Shown: positions 42,462-51,816 of the stretch, in pieces
How positions within the stretch are numbered: the stretch's first letter is position 1
Layout: every line of letters begins with the position of its first letter
Source: Lysinimonas soli
GTDB taxonomy: Bacteria > Actinomycetota > Actinomycetes > Actinomycetales > Microbacteriaceae
Assembly: GCF_042655435.1 (NCBI RefSeq)
Contig: NZ_JBHSMG010000001.1
Span: 1 to 64,000 of the forward strand
Reading direction: 5' to 3'
Length of the DNA: 64,000 nucleotides
Notes under the pieces: generated by a model
Seen by the model: only the letters and a program-made list of their open reading frames with translations
Told to the model about the DNA's origin: nothing
Database searches by the model: none
Made by a program: the position numbers and the translations under genes

Positions 42462-42901
42462 CACGACAGCGGCGCGGCACCGAAGACGGCGAGGGCCTTG
42501 TCGCAGTGCTCGACGAGGTCCGTGTACTTCGAGGCGTCCACACCGGAGGGAAGGGTGAAGGTCTGTGTGGGCTTGTCCCACGCCACGGTCGCGATCTCGA
42601 TCCCGGCTGTGGTGTCGGATTCGCTGGTCCCGTTGGCGAGGTAGAGGTGAAGGTCGGGTCCCTGATCGGAGGAGAAGCCGGTCAGCGTGATCGTGTCGCC
42701 GGTGATGGTCACGGTTCCCGAGGCCTTCTTGCCGTTGAGCCCGGCGAAGGTTCCGGTGAGGTTCACCGTGGAGTTCGCCGCGGCGGTCGAGGAGTCGGCC
42801 GAGCCGGCCGCCGGAGCGCTGGACGGGCTGCTGCAGCCCGCAAGGGCCGAGACCAGGGCGATTGCGATGGCGCCGGTGGCGAGAAGGGTCTTGGTACGCA
42901 T
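42461..42901 (-). CDS. DM13-domain lipoprotein
   Basis: 146 residues. Signal peptide with lipobox SALAGCSS (Cys about 23), a Ser/Ala linker, then a DM13 domain (about 48-146): TFAGLNGKKASGTVTITGD, PDLHLYLANG, VEHCDKALAVFGAAPL. DM13 has a conserved Cys and is suggested to act in redox transfer at the surface. It is encoded with DoxX, and opposite a two-component system, which may control both. Confidence 0.85.
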   Translation of the reverse strand: MRTKTLLATGAIAIALVSALAGCSSPSSAPAAGSADSSTAAANSTVNLTGTFAGLNGKKASGTVTITGDTITLTGFSSDQGPDLHLYLANGTSESDTTAGIEIATVAWDKPTQTFTLPSGVDASKYTDLVEHCDKALAVFGAAPLS

Positions 42902-43074
42902 GAGGAAGATGTCCTGTTCTGGTGTCGTCTGGCTGCCGCGGCTGCGGCGACAACCGCAAGACAATCAACCGGAGCGGGGCCGCCGGCCGAAACTTTCAAC
43001 GACGTAATCGCACATTTCAGAGCCGTAATATCCATCCGCGGAATCGATCGGGGTTCGCGTCTACGCTCGAAGTC

Positions 43075-43773
43075 ATGCGCGCCGGAGCCCGGATCATGGT
43101 CATCGAGGATGACGCCACCGTGCGCACGGTCGTTGCCGATCATCTTCGTGCCGCGGGATGCGAAATCGCGCAGTATGCGGATGGCGCGAGCGCCCTCGCC
43201 GCTGTTCGGGCACGGATCCCGGACCTGATGATCCTCGATCGCATGCTGCCCGTGCTGGACGGGGACGAGGTGTGCCGCCAGGTGCGGGCGTTCTCCGACG
43301 TGCCGATCATCATGTTGACCGCGCTCGACAGTGTCGACGACCGAATCGCCGGCCTCGAGGACGGCGCGGACGACTATCTCTCCAAACCGTTCTCCCTGCG
43401 CGAGCTGCAACTGCGGGTCAACGCCCAGCTGCGTCGCGCAACGGCGGCAACAGCCCCCCTGGAGTTCACGGCCGGCCGCTTTCGCGTCGACCCCGCCCAT
43501 CGCCGCGTCTGGGTGGGAGGGCGGGAAGTGGCACTCACGGCCCGCGAGTACGAGCTGTTCCTCTACCTGGTCCGCAACGCCGAGCGCGTCGTCAGCCGCG
43601 AGGAGATCCTTCGCGAGGTGTGGCAGTGGGCGTTCGGTGACGAATCCACCGTCACGGTCCACGTGCGAAGGCTCCGCGAGAAGATCGAGACCGACCCCCG
43701 TTTCCCGTGCTTCCTCACCACCGAGTGGGGTGCCGGGTACCGGCTGACCGTCGCGGAAGGTGTCCGATGCTGA
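43075..43773 (+). CDS. OmpR-family response regulator
   Basis: 232 residues. Receiver domain with EDD at the start, phospho-Asp in LMILDRMLPVLDG, Thr in IIMLTALDS and Lys in YLSKPFS. Winged-helix domain from about 130 with EYELFLYLVRNAERVVSREEIL and final TEWGAGYRLTV. It overlaps the kinase start by 7 bp. Divergent from the DM13/DoxX pair across a 173-bp gap. Confidence 0.94.
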   Translation: MRAGARIMVIEDDATVRTVVADHLRAAGCEIAQYADGASALAAVRARIPDLMILDRMLPVLDGDEVCRQVRAFSDVPIIMLTALDSVDDRIAGLEDGADDYLSKPFSLRELQLRVNAQLRRATAATAPLEFTAGRFRVDPAHRRVWVGGREVALTAREYELFLYLVRNAERVVSREEILREVWQWAFGDESTVTVHVRRLREKIETDPRFPCFLTTEWGAGYRLTVAEGVRC

Positions 43774-44891
43774 ACGCATCCGAACTGGTCCTCGTCGCGG
43801 TGACCACCCTGACAACGACCGCCGTGGTGGCGACCTTGACTTTCGTGCTGCTGCGCGTGCTGCACCGGGCGGGTGCTGCGGCCAAGCTGGCCATGGTGCT
43901 CAGCGGTGCCGTGATCTCCATCGCCGCGTCGACGGTCGCCGTCGCGCTCGAGATGTACCTCTCCGGCCACGATGTGATCGTGCTCGCCTGGGTGATCGGA
44001 ATCTCCGCCGTCATGAGCACCGCAGCGGCATGGCTGATCGCCCGCTCGGCCGTGAGGTCATCGGTCGCCACCCTCGTCGCGTCCACCCGCCGAGTGGGCC
44101 ACGGCGACGTCGTGGAACCGTCGACCACCGGTCTGCCCGAACTCGACGCTGTCTCGGCGGAGCTGGCCGAAAGCTCCCAGCGCCTGGCCGAGGCGCGCGC
44201 CCAGGTGGCCGAGCTCGACAACGCACGCACGCAGTTGTTCGCGTGGATCTCGCACGATCTGCGAACCCCCCTCGCCGGGATGCGCGCCATGGCCGAGGCG
44301 ATCGAGGAAGGCACGGCAGGCGACCCCGATGAGTACATCCGCCTGATCCGCGCGAAGATCGACACGGTCACCCAGATGGTCGGCGACCTCTTCGAGCTCT
44401 CGAGACTCCAGAGCGGCACTCTCGAACTGCATCCCGAACCCGTCATCCTTCTCGACCTGGTCTCTGACGCAGTGTCAGACGTGCACGCCATCGCCTCCTC
44501 GCGCGGGATCGCGATCGCACAAGACGGCGTCGATGGCCACATCATCTGGGCCGACGCGAGAGAACTCACCCGCGCGATCGGAAACCTGCTGGCCAACGGG
44601 GTGCGACACGCGCCCGACCACAGCACCATCCTGATCCGCGCCGACACCCTCGAGAACGACCAGCTCATCCTCAGCGTCATCGACCAGGGCGAAGGCGTGA
44701 CGGCCGAGAACCTGGGTCACATGTTCGACGTCGGGTGGCGGGCGGACGCCTCCCGCACGACCCACACCGGCGGAGCGGGGCTGGGTCTCGCCATCGTGCG
44801 CGGCATCGTCGAAGCCCACGGCGGTCATGTGCAAGCGCGACGCACGGATGAGGGGTTCCAACTCGACCTCATCCTCCCCGCAGCCGGCTAG
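43767..44891 (+). CDS. Sensor histidine kinase
   Basis: 374 residues. Three hydrophobic segments in the first 100 residues with almost no external loop, then HAMP-like, HisKA with FAWISHDLRTPLAGM (phospho-His about 165) and HATPase with LLANGVRHAP and GGAGLGLAIVRGIVEAHGG. The lack of an external domain suggests sensing within the membrane. ATG at 43767 overlaps the regulator. Confidence 0.93.
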   Translation: MLNASELVLVAVTTLTTTAVVATLTFVLLRVLHRAGAAAKLAMVLSGAVISIAASTVAVALEMYLSGHDVIVLAWVIGISAVMSTAAAWLIARSAVRSSVATLVASTRRVGHGDVVEPSTTGLPELDAVSAELAESSQRLAEARAQVAELDNARTQLFAWISHDLRTPLAGMRAMAEAIEEGTAGDPDEYIRLIRAKIDTVTQMVGDLFELSRLQSGTLELHPEPVILLDLVSDAVSDVHAIASSRGIAIAQDGVDGHIIWADARELTRAIGNLLANGVRHAPDHSTILIRADTLENDQLILSVIDQGEGVTAENLGHMFDVGWRADASRTTHTGGAGLGLAIVRGIVEAHGGHVQARRTDEGFQLDLILPAAG

Positions 44892-45011
44892 GGTTCTGCT
44901 CCAGCAACCGCCGATTCGTCACCCGGACCCGCGCCGCAGCCTCGCCACCGGCGTCGCCGCGATCCCTGCATCCCCCCGCCGGCCTCGCCCCGCCGGCCGC
45001 ACGGCAACCCC

Positions 45012-45590
45012 TTACTGCAACCCCGCGCTCGCCTCCCGCAGCTGCTCGAGCTCCTCCAGTGCCAGCCGCGCGAACTCCTCCGAGGTCGCGCGGTCGCCCT
45101 CCAGCCAGCGGGTGAAGCCGCGCCCGAAGGCGAGCACGCCCAGTCCGCCGGCGACGGTCGCGGTCGGTTCCGGCACCCCGCGGCTCACGAGGGAGCCCGT
45201 GATCGCCGCGGCGAGGCCGAGGCTCTTCGCGGCATCCCGTTGCTGCAGTTCGGCGCTGGCCGCGATGACCGCCCGCACCTTCGGGCCGAGCTCGCGGTTG
45301 ACCGGGCCGAGCGCCGTCGACATCTTGACGAGACCCGCGGCGACCGCCTCCATCGCGGTGGCGCCGGCGGGCGCCTCGGCGACCCCCTCGGTGAGCAGCC
45401 GGCTCAGGGTCTCTTGCCCGGCGGCCAGCACCTCGCGCTTGTCGGAGAAGTAGCGGAAGAAGGTGCTGCGCGTGACCCCGGCACGCTCGGCGATCTGCGC
45501 CACGGTGGTGTCGTCGTAGCCGTGCTCGGTGAAGAGGTCGACGGCGGCGAGCACGAGGCGTTCGCGCGCGCCCTCTTCCCATCGACCCAT
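45012..45590 (-). CDS. TetR-family regulator
   Basis: 192 residues. HTH: ARERLVLAAVDLFTEHGYDD, TVAQIAERAGVTRSTFFRYFSDK. Divergent from an epimerase-like gene; the 119-bp gap holds two GATGaGACACgtGTCtCATC-like dyads. ATG at 45590. Confidence 0.92.
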   Translation of the reverse strand: MGRWEEGARERLVLAAVDLFTEHGYDDTTVAQIAERAGVTRSTFFRYFSDKREVLAAGQETLSRLLTEGVAEAPAGATAMEAVAAGLVKMSTALGPVNRELGPKVRAVIAASAELQQRDAAKSLGLAAAITGSLVSRGVPEPTATVAGGLGVLAFGRGFTRWLEGDRATSEEFARLALEELEQLREASAGLQ

Positions 45591-45605
45591 GCGATCAGTC
45601 TAGGT

Positions 45606-45625
45606 GATGCGACACGTGTCTCATC
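45606..45625. promoter_or_regulatory. TetR operator 1
   Basis: GATGCGACAC / GTGTCTCATC, a 20-bp dyad with one mismatch pair, 15 bp upstream of the TetR start. Confidence 0.75.
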
Positions 45626-45638
45626 AGGATGCTATGGT

Positions 45639-45658
45639 GATGAGACACGAGTCCCATC
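45639..45658. promoter_or_regulatory. TetR operator 2
   Basis: GATGAGACAC / GAGTCCCATC, a second copy with more mismatches, 33 bp centre to centre from the first. Confidence 0.7.
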
Positions 45659-45709
45659 ACTCAGGCAACGGCCTCGACACGCGACCGTCCGACATCGAAA
45701 GAAGCACCC

Positions 45710-46591
45710 ATGCACGTCTTCATCACCGGCGGCAGTGGCTGCATCGGCTCCGCCGTCGTTCCCGAACTGCTGGCTCACGGTCACAGCGTTCTGGCGCTGG
45801 CCCGCTCCGACGCATCCGCCTCGGCGCTCGAGGCTGCGGGCGCGCAGACGATCCGCGGCAGCCTGACCGAGCTGGATGCCATCCGTGAGGGCGTCGCGCA
45901 GGCCGAGGGCGTCATCCATCTGGCGTTCGGCAACGACTTCAGCAGCGCCGAGGCCCTCGCCGGCAACATCGCCGACGAGACCGCCGCCGTGACGACCACC
46001 GCCGCCGAGCTGGTGGGCAGCGACCGCCCGTTCGTCGTCGTCTCTGGCACCCCGCTCGCCCAGGGCCGGCCGTCGACGGAGGAGGATCCGCTTCCGCTCG
46101 AAGGCCCGGTGGCGGGGCGCGGCGTGACGCTCACCGAGGTGCTCGGGATGGCATCCCAGGGTCTGCGTGTCAGTGCGGTGCGCCTGCCGCGCACGGTCCA
46201 CAGCGACGGGGACGGCGGATTCGCCGGCCTGCTGACCCGGATCGCGCGCCAGAGCGGCGTCTCGGGGTACATCGGCGACGGGTCGCAGCGCTGGCCCGCG
46301 GTGCACGCGGCCGATGCCGCGGTGCTCTTCCGCCTCGCGCTCGAGCAGGCGCCCGCCGGCACCTCGTGGCACGCGGTCGCCGACGAGGGCGATGCGGTGC
46401 GCGACATCGCCGAGGTGATCGGACGGCGGCTGGGCGTGCCGGTGCAGTCGGTGCCGCCTGAGACCTACGGCCCGCTCGGCCCGGTCTTCGCCGCCGATCA
46501 GCCCGCGTCGAGCGCCCTCACGCGCGCCCGGCTGGGCTGGCAGCCGACGCATCCGAGCCTGCTCGAGGATCTGGAGAGCATCCAGCCCTGA
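45710..46591 (+). CDS. NAD(P)-dependent epimerase/dehydratase-like oxidoreductase (extended SDR)
   Basis: 293 residues. N-terminal GGSGCIGSAVVPELL cofactor site, then ALARSD, IRGSLTEL and GVIHLAF. It matches the extended SDR group with an atypical active site. ATG at 45710. It is divergent from a TetR regulator and probably its target. Confidence 0.88.
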   Translation: MHVFITGGSGCIGSAVVPELLAHGHSVLALARSDASASALEAAGAQTIRGSLTELDAIREGVAQAEGVIHLAFGNDFSSAEALAGNIADETAAVTTTAAELVGSDRPFVVVSGTPLAQGRPSTEEDPLPLEGPVAGRGVTLTEVLGMASQGLRVSAVRLPRTVHSDGDGGFAGLLTRIARQSGVSGYIGDGSQRWPAVHAADAAVLFRLALEQAPAGTSWHAVADEGDAVRDIAEVIGRRLGVPVQSVPPETYGPLGPVFAADQPASSALTRARLGWQPTHPSLLEDLESIQP

Positions 46592-46600
46592 GCCGCGGCG

Positions 46601-47953
46601 TCATCCCGCGAGGAGTTCTCGCAGAGCGAGGCTCTTGCTCGCCAACAACCGTGGGGTGTCATCGGGCGCATCGGGCGGGGGAATCAGCCAGTACTCGGAG
46701 CGCGCCGGCCCGCGACGCTCGATCTCCCAATGATGGTCGTGCAGCAGCAGGTGATGGTGCTTGCACAAGAGGATTCCGTCGGCGATGTCGGTGCGGCCGC
46801 CATCGCGCGCCCAGTGCTCGATGTGGTGGGCCTCGCACCAGGACGGTGGGCGCTCGCAGCCGGCCCAGCGGCATCCACCGTCGCGTTCGGCGAGGGCGAT
46901 GCGCTGGCGGAGGGTGAAGAGGCGCTGCTCGCGGCCGACGTCGAGCGGCTGGCCGTGCTTGTCGAAGACGACGGTCACGGTGCCCTGGGTGCACGCGAGG
47001 CGCTCGACGGTCTCGATCGAGACCGGCTGCTGGGTGCGCTGCAGGCGGCCGTGACCCGAGCGGGCGATCAGCTGCTTCTCGGTGATCGTGACGCGCACCG
47101 CGGGGGCCCCGTGCCCAAGCAGACGGGAGGGCTCGACCTCCGCCCCGGCGGTGACCAACTCGAAGAACACATCGGACGCGAGCTGTTCGGTGGTGCCCGG
47201 ATCGTCGACGATGCGCTGCGCCCGTTCGGAGTCGCTCACGAAACGCGGCCCGCCACGCCGCGGCGAGGTGGCTCGATCGTAGATCTCGTTGACGACGGAC
47301 CCCTCGATCGGGTCGAGCTGCCAGACGATGCGCACGCTGCCGTCGCGCAGCCGCTGCAGCCGCAACTCACGCGCCTGCCTGGCCGCGCGTTCGCGGTCGA
47401 CGATGCCGGCGGCATCCAACTCGTCGCGTGCCTCGCGAGCGAGGACGAACAGGCGATCTGCGTCGACGTCGGCAGACTCGGCGAGCAGTCGTTCGGCGAC
47501 GTCGGCGAGCGCCCCGCTCGAGACGTCGTCACTGGGCGCCCCGAGCCCGGCGCGGATCGAATCGGCCGCGTCGGTCGACAGCTGCTGATCGGCGACCGCG
47601 CGCGCGACCGAGCCGAGCCAGGGATGGGTCTCGGCGAGCCCACCGATGCGCACGGCTGCCGCCGCCTCGCGAGAGGTGACGCCGGTCGTCGCCTGGATCA
47701 GCTTCTGCGGCGTGCGGTGCCCGCTCTTCTGTGCCATGCCGTCATGGCCGAGCTCGGGCGCCGAACGCCGCACCAGCTCACCGGCGAGCAGAGCGGAATG
47801 CGCACGCGCGAGGCGTTCATTCCGGGCCGACGCCGCGATGAGTTCGAGCAGCTGCGCGTCGCTCGCGTGCCCCAGATCTTGCACCCGGACGGCCTCGAGG
47901 GCACGCGCCGCAGCGGCGAGGTGCGCCGCGAGCTGCTGATCGAGGGGGGCCAT
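46601..47953 (-). CDS. DUF222 / HNH endonuclease (13E12-like), second copy
   Basis: 450 residues, same design as the protein at 36159: DUF222 with ATSPRRGGPRFVSDSERA, HNH with GCERPPSWCEAHHIEHWA and GILLCKHHHLLLHD. ATG at 47953 preferred over the upstream frame. The two copies differ widely in the N-terminal third, so this is an old duplication and not a recent repeat. Confidence 0.9.
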   Translation of the reverse strand: MAPLDQQLAAHLAAAARALEAVRVQDLGHASDAQLLELIAASARNERLARAHSALLAGELVRRSAPELGHDGMAQKSGHRTPQKLIQATTGVTSREAAAAVRIGGLAETHPWLGSVARAVADQQLSTDAADSIRAGLGAPSDDVSSGALADVAERLLAESADVDADRLFVLAREARDELDAAGIVDRERAARQARELRLQRLRDGSVRIVWQLDPIEGSVVNEIYDRATSPRRGGPRFVSDSERAQRIVDDPGTTEQLASDVFFELVTAGAEVEPSRLLGHGAPAVRVTITEKQLIARSGHGRLQRTQQPVSIETVERLACTQGTVTVVFDKHGQPLDVGREQRLFTLRQRIALAERDGGCRWAGCERPPSWCEAHHIEHWARDGGRTDIADGILLCKHHHLLLHDHHWEIERRGPARSEYWLIPPPDAPDDTPRLLASKSLALRELLAG

Positions 47954-48120
47954 GCATCCATTTTCCCGGATCGAACACACATTCGAAAGTAGAAGATCTT
48001 TGGATTCTGACGGCTGTGGAGGAAGGGATGCGCCGCACGCGCCCCAGCATCCGCTGAGAGCCGCCTCCCGATGGCAGTCCTCGCGAATCGACGGCGCGAG
48101 ATGGCAGGCATCATGGACCC

Positions 48121-49047
48121 ATGAAGATCTTCACGCCACCGCAGACCGCCCTGAACGCTTCCGACGTCATCCTCGGCCTGATGCGCATCTCCGAGCTCGA
48201 CGACGAGCAGATCCGCACCCTCGTCGGCGCGGCCCGAGACGCGGGCATCAACTACTTCGATCATGCCGATGTCTACGGCGGCGATCACGGATGCGAGCGC
48301 CGCTTCGGCGACGCGATCACGTTCAGCCCGGCCGAGCGCGAGTCGGTGATCATTCAGAGCAAGGTGGGCATTCGCGACGGCTTCTGGGATTTCTCGAAGG
48401 AGCACATCCTCGAATCGGTCGATGAGAGCCTGGCCGCCCTGCGAATGGACTACCTCGACGTGATCCTGCTGCACCGTCCCGACACCCTGATGGAGCCGGA
48501 CGAGATCGCCGCCGCCTTCGATGAGCTCGAGACGGCCGGCAAGGTGCGCAACTTCGGCGTCTCGAATCAGACTCCCGGCCAGGTGGAGCTGCTGAAGCGC
48601 TCCGTGCGTCAGCCGCTGGCCTTCAACCAGGTGCAGCTCAGCATCACGCACGCCCCGATGCTCGCGCAGGGCGTGGCCGCCAACATGGCGGGGCTCGACC
48701 AGTCGATCGACCGGGACAACGGCATCCTCGACTACGCCCGCCTGCACGACATGACGCTGCAGGCGTGGTCGCCGTTCCAGAAGGGATTCTTCGACGGCGT
48801 CTTCATCGGCGACCGCGAGAACTACGCCGAGCTGAACGACGCGCTCGACGAGATCGCGGCCGCGCACGGCGTCACCCCCACCGGCATCGCGGTGGCCTGG
48901 ATCACGCGGCACCCGGCCCGGATGCAGGTGGTGCTCGGCACCACCAAGCCCGAGCGCGTGGCCGAGTCGGCGGCGGGGTCGGATGTCGTGCTCTCGCGCG
49001 AGGAGTGGTACCGGCTCTTCACGGCGGCCGGGCACCTGCTGCCGTAG
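48121..49047 (+). CDS. Aldo/keto reductase (YdhF-like)
   Basis: 308 residues. INYFDHADVYGG (Asp/Tyr), IIQSKVGI (Lys), DVILLHRPDTLMEPDEIAAAF (His) are the catalytic elements, and VVLGTTKPERV is the cofactor region. It resembles the YdhF/oxidoreductase branch. ATG at 48121. Single gene, convergent with YaeQ. Confidence 0.92.
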   Translation: MKIFTPPQTALNASDVILGLMRISELDDEQIRTLVGAARDAGINYFDHADVYGGDHGCERRFGDAITFSPAERESVIIQSKVGIRDGFWDFSKEHILESVDESLAALRMDYLDVILLHRPDTLMEPDEIAAAFDELETAGKVRNFGVSNQTPGQVELLKRSVRQPLAFNQVQLSITHAPMLAQGVAANMAGLDQSIDRDNGILDYARLHDMTLQAWSPFQKGFFDGVFIGDRENYAELNDALDEIAAAHGVTPTGIAVAWITRHPARMQVVLGTTKPERVAESAAGSDVVLSREEWYRLFTAAGHLLP

Positions 49048-49161
49048 CCGCGCCGGTACGATCGGCGACCGAGGGGGACATGATGTTCCCGTGACTGACC
49101 CGCGTCGTGGTCACGCTCGGTCATCGAAAAGACGTCTACGACGCCTGAGTCGACCGGGCGC

Positions 49162-49704
49162 TCACCCCAACTCATGCACGTGGATGGCGCTGCTCACCGA
49201 CGTCCCGTTGATGTCCAGGTAGAGCTGCCCATCCGTCCGCGTCACCGTCATCACATTGCGCCGCTCGAGCGCCGCGACCGCGGCATCCACGAAGCCCGGG
49301 TCGAAGCTTTGCACGGTGATCTGCTCGAGCTGATGGATGCGCTTGCCGGCCCACGCCGCGATCACCTTCTCGGGATCGCGGTGCGTGTAGACCGTCGTGC
49401 GGTCGGCCAGCTTGCTGCCGTAGTGCAGCCGGTCTGCGTCGGGGGCGCCCACCTCGATCCACGTGGTCAGCCTGCCGGTGAGGTCGCGGACGAGCACGGC
49501 CGGCTCGGTCGCCGTCGACGAGATCCCCTCGCTGAACGCGATCCCCGCCACATATTCGAGGCAGTACGCGAGCACGCGCGTCATCATGTACGCGTCGGTC
49601 TCGGAGGGATGCCGCGCGGCCCGCAGCGTGACCTCTTCGTAGACGCCGCGATCGACATCGGCGAGCTGCACGGCGAAGTTGTACATCACTGCGCCGGTTG
49701 CCAT
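49162..49704 (-). CDS. YaeQ family protein
   Basis: 180 residues. ATGAVMYNFAVQLADVDRGVYE at the start, RHPSETDAYMMTRVLAYCLEY and AFSEGIS, then WIEVGAPDADRLH. YaeQ proteins have a PD-(D/E)XK-like fold and poorly known function. ATG at 49704. It is the last ordinary chromosomal gene before the island. Confidence 0.92.
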   Translation of the reverse strand: MATGAVMYNFAVQLADVDRGVYEEVTLRAARHPSETDAYMMTRVLAYCLEYVAGIAFSEGISSTATEPAVLVRDLTGRLTTWIEVGAPDADRLHYGSKLADRTTVYTHRDPEKVIAAWAGKRIHQLEQITVQSFDPGFVDAAVAALERRNVMTVTRTDGQLYLDINGTSVSSAIHVHELG

Positions 49705-49729
49705 GGGGGTGAGCTTATGGTGCGGGAGC

Positions 49730-49765
49730 TGGTCGAGTAGCGCGAAGTGCGTATCGAGACTCCGG
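49730..49765. repeat. REP-like intergenic palindrome
   Basis: GCTGGTCGAGTAGCG ... GTGCGTATCGAGACT resembles the short GTCGAGTAGCG/CGTATCGAGAC elements common between genes in Microbacteriaceae. Only one copy is in this window; it falls near the left edge of the island. Confidence 0.5.
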
Positions 49766-49860
49766 ATGCTGCGCGCCCCTGGCATGGAACGGTCGCCGCT
49801 CCGCAATCGACCTTCTGTCATGATGACTCGACGGATGGCGGACTCGATGCGGAGAGATTC

Positions 49861-51051
49861 TTGACCGAGTTGGATGACTCAACCCCGCTGAGCAGGGGTG
49901 TTCTCGACCCACCCGAGGTCACTCTTGTCGCCGAGCTCCCCGGCGCGAACGCTGATCAGGAAATCGACAAAGCTGTCCGCGGCCGTCGAGGGGTTGCTCG
50001 CAAATACGTGAAGTGGGTTCGTCGGCGCAATCCCACGGCGACCCCGGCCCAGGTCATCACGATCCTCGAACGTCACTACGTGACCGCGATCAGCACAGCA
50101 GGCGGGGCGATCACGGTGGGGACCATCGCGGCCGAGATCGGCATCGCGATGATCCCGGTCGTCGGGCCGGCGGCCGCAGGAGGAAAGGCGATCGCGAAGG
50201 AAGCTGCGAAGTCCGTCGCACTGAGCGGCGCGAAGATCGCGTCGCAGCGAGCCGTATCTTTGTTGCCTGCTGGCGACCAGCAACTTCAGTTCGAGATCAC
50301 AGCGATCTTCGCGCTCGCTCTCGCCGAGATCCACGGGATGGATCTCGATCAGAATCAGGCCCATGCCCTCGTCTACGGTTTGTCGAACGATCGAGTCAGC
50401 CAGGTCCAGATCGCAACGATGGCGAAAGACCTGGCTCGGTCCTCCGACTCAGAGGTCGTTAGTATCGGCCACAAGATCGCCAGCGGGAGCAACGACTGGG
50501 CTCACTGGGCGAATACCCTCGCTGATTCACTTCCCGGGGGAGCCGCGCAAACCCTCGTGCGGGGCGTACAGACGGGCGTTCTCGAGGACGTTCGTGGAAC
50601 GCTCGGAAGCAAGCAGCAGAAGGCAGTCGAGTACGGGGTCGGAGCTGTGGTGGGCGGCGTCACCCGATTCGCTTTCGGCCGACAGGTGGTCGACGCCTCG
50701 CGAACAGCCTTCGCGGAGGCCCCGAACGAGTTCCCTGAACACCTGACCGTCAAAACGGAACTCAGGGCCCAGAAGAAGGACGCTCAGCCGAATCGCGCTC
50801 TTGAGGCTCTTCAAGATGCGGGTAACAAGGTCAGTGCAGGGCTGGCCACAGGGGCCTCGGCGGTGGGTGCAGGTGTCGCGACAGCTGCCGGCGTCGCCTC
50901 CCGCCCGTTCCGGAGTGTCGATCTCGACGGCGACGGGATTCCCGACGAGGCCCAGGCGCTCACAGCGGCGAAGAGCGTTGGTCACGGGATCACCCGCGTT
51001 GCTCGAGGGCTCAAGGCGAAGCTGGCGCGCGGCGACAAGCCGAAGAGCTGA
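49861..51051 (+). CDS. EcsC/DUF697-like protein with EF-hand-like C-terminus, hypothetical
   Basis: 396 residues from TTG at 49861 (GGAGAG four bases upstream). A basic stretch (RKYVKWVRRRNP) precedes glycine-rich hydrophobic helices (about 80-125, GAITVGTIAAEIGIAMIPVVG). The central part ITAIFALALAEIHGMDLD and GVGAVVGGVTRFAFG resemble actinobacterial EcsC-like proteins. Near the C-terminus DLDGDGIPDEAQALTA looks like a calcium-binding loop. Membrane-associated role likely, function unknown. The DUF6994 gene follows within 10 bp. Confidence 0.65.
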   Translation: MTELDDSTPLSRGVLDPPEVTLVAELPGANADQEIDKAVRGRRGVARKYVKWVRRRNPTATPAQVITILERHYVTAISTAGGAITVGTIAAEIGIAMIPVVGPAAAGGKAIAKEAAKSVALSGAKIASQRAVSLLPAGDQQLQFEITAIFALALAEIHGMDLDQNQAHALVYGLSNDRVSQVQIATMAKDLARSSDSEVVSIGHKIASGSNDWAHWANTLADSLPGGAAQTLVRGVQTGVLEDVRGTLGSKQQKAVEYGVGAVVGGVTRFAFGRQVVDASRTAFAEAPNEFPEHLTVKTELRAQKKDAQPNRALEALQDAGNKVSAGLATGASAVGAGVATAAGVASRPFRSVDLDGDGIPDEAQALTAAKSVGHGITRVARGLKAKLARGDKPKS

Positions 51052-51060
51052 GCGGCTGTT

Positions 51061-51807
51061 GTGACCGGGCGCGACCGTAGGGCCCCCATCGATGTGACCT
51101 TTGACGTTAGGACCGACGCAGGGGCAGGCGATCCTGACACTACGAGTGCGACCCTCCGTCGTTACCACCAGCTGCTGTGGAGCAAGGAGCTTCCGATTGG
51201 AGGTCGCTTCGACTTGGTCACCACGAAAACCAGGACCTACTTGCACCACAGTTCGGGCCTCGGCGAGTTCTTTCCCACGAGTGACACGGTCATTCCTGGA
51301 TTCTTCCGATACAAGCGGATGACTCACATCATCGATCAGCTCTCGCGGCGAGAGATCGACCGATTCCTCGTCGCCAATCACACCATCGGCGCAATGATGA
51401 TCTTCCCGGGCGATCGTCGGCCCGGTGTCGTCACGATCAACGGCGCGCGAGGATTCAATCCGAACATCGCCGATCGATTCGACTTCACCGTCGAAGCGAT
51501 CAGGAGGCACTACCTAGATCTGCCCAGCCCTCTGTCGAGCACCATCGCCGCCTACGGCGACTTCTTCCGCCTGTTCGTCGACTTTCGTGGCTATGCCGAT
51601 TTCTTTCTCTTGCAGGACATGATCTCGACAAGCTACGAATCGGTCCGGCTCTTTAATCCCTTCGAGGACTTCGGCGTCACGTCCCCGCTCCCGAGGACCG
51701 TCCAGGAGTGGAGGTCATATCGAGACCGAGCGCTCCATTTCATAAAGCTTCGCAACCGCCGAATCGACGCATGGGTGCGAGCCAACATCGCGGCCTCGAA
51801 GGTGTGA
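51061..51807 (+). CDS. DUF6994 family protein
   Basis: 248 residues, GTG start. It begins FDVRTDAGAGDPDTTSATLRR-like and has RRYHQLLWSKELP, YLHHSSGLGEFFPTSDTVI, MIFPGD and INGARGFNPNIADRFD, a pattern matching the DUF6994 family. These occur sporadically in bacteria, suggesting lateral transfer. Function unknown. It is coupled with the EcsC-like gene just upstream. Confidence 0.7.
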   Translation: MTGRDRRAPIDVTFDVRTDAGAGDPDTTSATLRRYHQLLWSKELPIGGRFDLVTTKTRTYLHHSSGLGEFFPTSDTVIPGFFRYKRMTHIIDQLSRREIDRFLVANHTIGAMMIFPGDRRPGVVTINGARGFNPNIADRFDFTVEAIRRHYLDLPSPLSSTIAAYGDFFRLFVDFRGYADFFLLQDMISTSYESVRLFNPFEDFGVTSPLPRTVQEWRSYRDRALHFIKLRNRRIDAWVRANIAASKV

Positions 51808-51816
51808 AGAAGGTCC

